From assembly GCF_900491745.1 (NCBI RefSeq), contig NZ_UETR01000018.1, positions 1-64,000 on the forward strand: DNA of 64,000 bases. The letters are read 5' to 3'. Below are positions 59,624-64,000 of this stretch, piece by piece. The stretch's first letter is position 1. Each line of letters starts with the position of its first letter. The notes under the pieces are model-generated. The model worked only from the letters and a program-made list of their open reading frames with translations, did not search any database and was not told where the DNA came from. The position numbers and the translations under genes are program-made. Source of the stretch: Amarolinea aalborgensis. GTDB lineage: Bacteria; Chloroflexota; Anaerolineae; SSC4; Amarolineaceae.

Positions 59624-60567
59624 TCAATCGTTCTGCAAGGCGCTCAGCAGTTGGGCGACGCTGGTATTGCCGCCGGAACAGACCAGCCGACTTTGTGTCC
59701 GGCCAGCTGTCACGCAGACGGTAGGCCGCAGCCAGGGCGCCGCGCCGGCCGCTTCGGCCAGGGTGTGCGCCCGTTCCACCAGCCAACGCATGGCGCGCAA
59801 GATCTCGTCGTCGCTGAGCAGAATAAAATCATCCAGGTGCTGCCACAAGATACGCTGCGGCATCGAACGCCGAGCCGGTAGGCAGGCCTTCGGCCACGGT
59901 GCGATTGGGCGCTTCGATCATGGCGTGCTGTTGCCACGACAGATACGCCGCAGGCGACGCTTCGATGCGCGCCGATGACACGCAGCGTTGGGTTGATCGC
60001 CCTCGCGGCCAGGCAGGCCCCGGCGCGCCGCTGCCACCGCCAATCGGCGCGATGATCACCTCAGGCCTGGCTCATCCTCCAGCATCTCCAGTGTTGCGGT
60101 GGCGACGCCGGCAATCAGGGCTGGCTCGTTGCCGGAATGAATGTAGCAATCGTGCGCTTGGGCTAAGCCCTCGCAATGGCGCCGCGCCTCGTCGAAGCGC
60201 GCCGTGGAAGATCACCTCGGCCCCATCCCTTGCATCGCGGCTACCTTGCCTGGATTGGCGCCTTCTGGCACCACGATGCGCGCGGTCACGCCGAACAGTC
60301 GCGCGGCATACGCCACTCGACTGCCCGTGGTTGCCCGTGGACGGGCGATGACCCCGGCCGCGCGTTCGGCTGCGCTCGATGCGCCATCAGGTTGATGCCC
60401 CCGCGCACCTTGAACGCGCCGATCGGCTGGTAGTTTTCGTGCTTGACGTAAACCGCCGCGCCGATGAGCGCATCGAGCGCCGGGTAGTTGTGCATCGGAG
60501 TGCGCGGCAGGTAAGGCCGCAGGCGCCGCTGCGCCGCCAGGATGTCCAACAGGGTAGGAATGGGCAT
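59624..60567 (-). pseudogene. PLP-dependent threonine/serine ammonia-lyase-like gene with several frameshifts
   Basis: The N-terminal frame (from ATG 60567) reads RRLRPYLPRTPMHNY, YVKHENYQPIGAFKVRGGINLMA, with the PLP lysine. The remaining family blocks lie in shifting frames: STGNHGQS, GVTARIVVPEGANPGKVAAMQ, IHSGNEPALIAGVATATLEML, VIIAPIGGGSG, SWQQHAMIEAPNRTVAEGL, DDFILLSDDEILRAMRWLVE and VCSGGNTSVAQLLSAL. All conserved motifs survive in order, but at least five single-base indels break the frame. So the decay is very recent or the sequence is wrong here. Convergent with the DUF4276 gene, which has the same problem. Confidence 0.8.
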
Positions 60568-60622
60568 GGTAGGTGTAGCCCGGAGATCAGAGATCAGAGA
60601 CCGGGTGCGTGGAAGGCGGATG

Positions 60623-60713
<91 letters not shown>

Positions 60714-60716
60714 TGT

Positions 60717-63593
60717 TCAACAGGTGCTGCCGAAGGCTCCAACCACCAGCATGATGTCCACGATATCAACCTGGTTGTCGCCGTTGCGGTCGTAGCGGTT
60801 GTTCCAGGCAGGCGAGGCTGGGGTCTCGCCCCAGTGCGCGGCAATCGTGCCGATGTCCTCCACGCCCACGGTGCCGTTGGCGTTGAAGTCCGGGCAGGTG
60901 CGGTAGGGCGCATCGGGCAGCGGCCAGACATACGCGCCGCGGCTGCGTGTCCACAGGGCCAGGGTGGTCGCCCCGGTGTCAATCGTCATGTCCCACACCA
61001 TCGCGTTGGGCAAACCGGCCTGGAAACGATACCAGGTGGGCGTTCCTGCGTTGATGTCATTGGTGTAGTAGAGGCCCCAGTCCGTGCCCACGAAGACCTG
61101 CTGCGGGAAGCGCGGGTTGGCAATAATCGAATCGGCCGGGATGTTGGGCAGATTGCTCGTCTTGTTGACCCAGGTGAAGCTGGCGCAGTCGGTCGTGCAG
61201 ATGACCTGGAAGACATGCCCTGGCGTCGTGGGCGTGTTCTGATCGAAGCCGCCGACAGCCGCATAGCCGATCAGTGGGTTGGCCGGGTCCAGCGCCACGT
61301 CCAGGATCGGGCGATTGGGCAGCACGGCGTTGCCGCCGGTCAGGTTGACCCAAACGGCCGTGTTGGCGGTGCCGACGCCCAGGTTTCTGCCCCACTGCAC
61401 GTTGCCGTCGTTGGTGCCGACAATGGCCTTGGTGGCGTCGCTCCAGGCGTAGTTGAGCTGATTGATGAACGAACGATCGGCCAACGTGTTCTTGGTCAGG
61501 TCGCCGCTGTTGACATACCAGCGCGCGGTCGTCGTCGCGCCAATCGCGCCGTTGACCGACTCATAGACTCGATACGAGCCCGCGATCATGTGGGTGCACG
61601 TGCCTGTGCAGCCGTTCTTCTGGATCTCGTAGGGGAACACGAAGCTCAGCCGGTCAGCAGTCCACGCGCCTCCGGCTGCGGTTTGCGCGCCGTACGCGCC
61701 GGTCGTGCTGACGGCCAGGGCGCCGTTCTGGCTTTCCTGGTAATAGCGCAGTCCTTGCAGCGGCTCGATGCGGGCGAACATACCGTCGCCGCCCTTGCGC
61801 AGCTGCCAGACGGCCGGCCCTGGGTTGCCCGCGGCCCAGACATAGACGGCCGAGCCGTTGTCCTGCATACCGCCGTTGATGCCAGGCGTCGCGGCCGTGG
61901 CAAAGTTCTGCGTGATGTCGCCAGAGTAGAACTCCAGCGTGCTCAGGCTGTTGTTGATCTGCGTGTACGACTCGCCGCCGTTCGTGCTGACGTACGCGCC
62001 GCCGTCGCTGCCGGCCAACAGGGTGGTGGATGAGCCAGGCACATAGGCCAGCGCGTGGTGGTCCACGTGCACGGTGGTGCCGCCGGCATAACCACAGGTC
62101 TTATCCGTGAACGTCGTGCCGCCGTTGGTGGACTTGAAGATGTCCACGGTGCTCATCAACACGATGTCCGGGTTGTTCGGGTCCACGGCCAGGCCCTGGT
62201 CGTACCAGTTCTGCGCATAATCGCCATAGCAGCCGGTCAAGCCGGTTTGGCTCGATTGCTGCTGCCAGGTTGTGCCGCCGTCAGTGGTGCGCCAGACGCC
62301 GAGCTGGCCGCCGCGCTGCGCGCCGCCGGTGGCGAGAATCGCCTGGACTTGCACGTAGATCACGTCGGGGTTGCTGGGGGCGATGGCGACATCGAGGCGG
62401 CCCAAGCGGTTGCCGGTCAGCGTGGTCGTGTTGACGGGAATGCCGCTGGCCGTGTCAGCCGGCCAGCCGTTGTCGGCCCGGCTGAGCGTTTCCCAACCGG
62501 TTGGGCAGCCGCTGGCCGGCAGCAGGGCGCGATAAGCGCCGTTGGCGCCGTTCTGATCCAGGTTGGCCTGAACGGTGGTCGCAAAACCACGTGCGCCGAC
62601 GAAGGCGTAAATCTGGGTGTCGGTTCCGATGTCGCGCAGAATGAGGCCGGTGACGTCCTGGCGCTGCGTGCTGAAGTTGTTCGTCGTGCAGGGGCCGGTC
62701 CAGTTGGCGCCCGCATCATACGAGAGGTAGAGGCCGGTCTTGGCGCCCACCACGACGTTATTGCTGTTGTTGGGATCCACGCGCACCTTGCCGATGGCCT
62801 GGTACTGTGGAAACGCGCCGGGCGGCTGAGGATAGGGCGGCGCGAACACATCCGCGCCCTGGTTGACCCAGGTCGCGCCCTGGTCCGTGCTCTTGAGCAC
62901 CACCGCGCTGCCGAAGGAGAAAGAGCCGAAGCGCAAATCGCCCGTGCCGGCGTAGACCGTGTTGTGATCGTTGGGATCAATCGTAATGTCGCCAATGGCG
63001 ATGGTTGCCAGCAGCGGGTCATCGGTCACCGATGTCCAGGTCGTGGCTGCGGAGCAGCAGTTCGTGGTTTTCCAAACGCCGCCGCCGTCTGCGCCGAGAT
63101 ACGCCACATTGGTGCTCACCGGGTCAATCGCCATGACGTTGGTGCGACCGGCCACCAGACCGTAGCTGTAGCAGCTCAAGCAGCCATTGCTTTGCAGCGG
63201 CTGCGGCCCCAACGAGGTGAAACGATTGGCGTTCAAGGCCAGCGGCGACTCGTTTTGATTCTTGCCGTAGATGACCTCTCCGGCCGGCACCGCGCGCTCG
63301 ACCTGGCTGTCCTGCGCGGCCGCCTCACGCACCCAGGCGGGGTTGAACTGGCCCGTAGGGTATGACACCCGGTGGTACCAGTAGTCGCCGATGGCCATCA
63401 GCTCATCGCTTTCGCCGTTCTGCCCTGTGTCGCGCTCCGCGAGGTACATTTCAGTGCTCTCGCCCGACTCCACATTGACGGCGCGCCGAAGTTCTGGCGC
63501 CGGCGCGGTGATGCCCGGCGTTCGCACGGCGAGCGCAATCAGGAGCACCAAAACTCCGCCCAATAGAATACGAATCACGCTTGATCTTGACAT
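60717..63593 (-). CDS. Exported BNR/sortilin-type propeller protein with dockerin-like C-terminus
   Basis: 958 residues. Signal anchor (VIRILLGGVLVLLIALAV) is followed by a pre-region and two beta-propellers made of sialidase/BNR-type blades: GGGVWKTTN, VLKSTDQGATWVNQG, LYLSYDAGANWTG, VWRTTDGGTTW, IFKSTNGGTTF, YVSTNGGESY. This is the architecture of GH74-like xyloglucanases and VPS10/sortilin propellers, but no catalytic Asp pair could be assigned. The last ~60 residues are a dockerin type I-like duplicate with two calcium loops (DFNANGTVGVEDIGTI and DRNGDNQVDIVDIMLVVG). It may bind a cohesin or only stabilise the fold. ATG 63593; no operon partner visible. Confidence 0.85.
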   Translation of the reverse strand: MSRSSVIRILLGGVLVLLIALAVRTPGITAPAPELRRAVNVESGESTEMYLAERDTGQNGESDELMAIGDYWYHRVSYPTGQFNPAWVREAAAQDSQVERAVPAGEVIYGKNQNESPLALNANRFTSLGPQPLQSNGCLSCYSYGLVAGRTNVMAIDPVSTNVAYLGADGGGVWKTTNCCSAATTWTSVTDDPLLATIAIGDITIDPNDHNTVYAGTGDLRFGSFSFGSAVVLKSTDQGATWVNQGADVFAPPYPQPPGAFPQYQAIGKVRVDPNNSNNVVVGAKTGLYLSYDAGANWTGPCTTNNFSTQRQDVTGLILRDIGTDTQIYAFVGARGFATTVQANLDQNGANGAYRALLPASGCPTGWETLSRADNGWPADTASGIPVNTTTLTGNRLGRLDVAIAPSNPDVIYVQVQAILATGGAQRGGQLGVWRTTDGGTTWQQQSSQTGLTGCYGDYAQNWYDQGLAVDPNNPDIVLMSTVDIFKSTNGGTTFTDKTCGYAGGTTVHVDHHALAYVPGSSTTLLAGSDGGAYVSTNGGESYTQINNSLSTLEFYSGDITQNFATAATPGINGGMQDNGSAVYVWAAGNPGPAVWQLRKGGDGMFARIEPLQGLRYYQESQNGALAVSTTGAYGAQTAAGGAWTADRLSFVFPYEIQKNGCTGTCTHMIAGSYRVYESVNGAIGATTTARWYVNSGDLTKNTLADRSFINQLNYAWSDATKAIVGTNDGNVQWGRNLGVGTANTAVWVNLTGGNAVLPNRPILDVALDPANPLIGYAAVGGFDQNTPTTPGHVFQVICTTDCASFTWVNKTSNLPNIPADSIIANPRFPQQVFVGTDWGLYYTNDINAGTPTWYRFQAGLPNAMVWDMTIDTGATTLALWTRSRGAYVWPLPDAPYRTCPDFNANGTVGVEDIGTIAAHWGETPASPAWNNRYDRNGDNQVDIVDIMLVVGAFGSTC

Positions 63594-63860
63594 TTTTCTT
63601 CACTCCCAGGTTGACGTGGCTGACGGCTGATGGGGGCGTCTGGTTTACGGCTGGCCGTAGTGGTCGTAAGGGGAGACAACAACCCGCGTACAGAGCCTGC
63701 GCAGACGAACATAATTAGGGAGCGATAGATTACCCTGAAACGGCCTAAAATGCAAAAAGCGGCTTTGTACTTGGCGCTTTCCTCGATGATCTTGACTTCG
63801 GCCGCAGGTTGAACAGGCCATATGAGCCTACATTGCAGAGGCGCGTCGCGAGGCAGAGAC
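63594..63860. other. Intergenic spacer
   Basis: Contains the leader of the propeller gene on the minus strand; no supported gene. Confidence 0.4.
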
Positions 63861-64000
63861 TATGGGAGTGGGATCCCCACCCGACGAGCGATGGTTGTGG
63901 CCAGAACTGAAAAATCCTGATAGCACATCTGAACGGCTGCGGCGTGCGCTGCGATGGCGCCGTCCGCTGGCCGGAGATGAAACATCGGCTTGCGCGCCTC
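63861..64000 (+). CDS. Possible start of a gene running off the window
   Basis: An open frame MGVGSPPDERWLWPELKNPD continues to the right edge without a stop. There is no good ribosome binding site and no recognised family, so it may be chance in high-GC sequence. Confidence 0.25.

Overview
This window looks like a chromosomal piece of a high-GC, filamentous-type Chloroflexota bacterium (Anaerolineae/Caldilineae/Ardenticatenia-like). That placement is inference. It rests on the mix of LVIVD-repeat surface proteins, Thr/Pro-rich (TPTATP) linkers behind lipoprotein signals, large BTAD/AAA/TPR regulators, an rpmH-rnpA-yidD-yidC-jag block leading into parAB, and a LexA with a Gram-positive-like operator. 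No rRNA, tRNA or CRISPR array was seen.

Layout. 1-6 kb, minus strand: a partial heme A synthase, then a three-gene envelope operon (beta-propeller, glycosidase-like TIM barrel, LVIVD protein). 6-11.7 kb: a minus-strand polysaccharide cluster (two GT4 and one GT9 glycosyltransferases, a methyltransferase, a small conserved protein, a polysaccharide deacetylase lipoprotein). 12-15.6 kb, plus strand: a coiled-coil protein, selB and a DUF2442 protein. 15.6-16.7 kb: a REP-associated tyrosine transposase whose own 5' end carries an in-frame REP array. 17-20.5 kb: two beta-lactamase-family lipoproteins, one fused to an alpha/beta hydrolase. 20.7-25.8 kb: a giant BTAD/AAA/TPR regulator whose 3' end is interrupted by an intact IS4-type element. 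26-30 kb: a MITE copy and a DnaE-type polymerase. 30-33.2 kb: an uncharacterised protein, an AlbA/Schlafen-type ATPase, a candidate small RNA and a DUF3800 protein. 33.3-39.5 kb: an SH3b lipoprotein, a large DNRLRE/LVIVD protein and a Ser/Thr kinase. 39.8-43.8 kb: a complete MITE, an SDR, a MazF-type toxin-antitoxin pair and an amidohydrolase. 44-49.4 kb: pfkB-parA-parB and rpmH-rnpA-yidD-yidC-jag. 49.7-54.5 kb: selD, a sugar isomerase-like gene, a 217-bp tandem array, a folK-folP fusion and lexA. 54.6-64 kb: an LRR protein, rsfS, an AAA-ATPase/DUF4276 pair, a frameshifted PLP enzyme and a large BNR-propeller protein with a dockerin-like tail.

How the genes work together. SelB decodes UGA as selenocysteine and SelD makes its selenium donor. 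SelD here itself appears to be a selenoprotein, with an in-frame UGA in the active-site loop followed by a SECIS-like hairpin, so the conventional ORF begins 144 nt too late. RpmH, RnpA, YidD, YidC and Jag cover ribosome, tRNA processing and membrane insertion, and ParAB covers chromosome partitioning. The envelope genes build and display extracellular repeat proteins.

The most notable signals are the SelD selenocysteine; the REP array inside the RAYT gene; a 414-bp MITE with terminal inverted repeats and an 8-bp target duplication; an IS inserted in a perfect hairpin; a promoter-terminator unit encoding a candidate ~59-nt RNA; a tandem array that fills a convergent intergenic space and encodes both flanking gene ends; an ATPase/TOPRIM-like pair with defence-like architecture; and a ~1-kb tract of clustered frameshifts.
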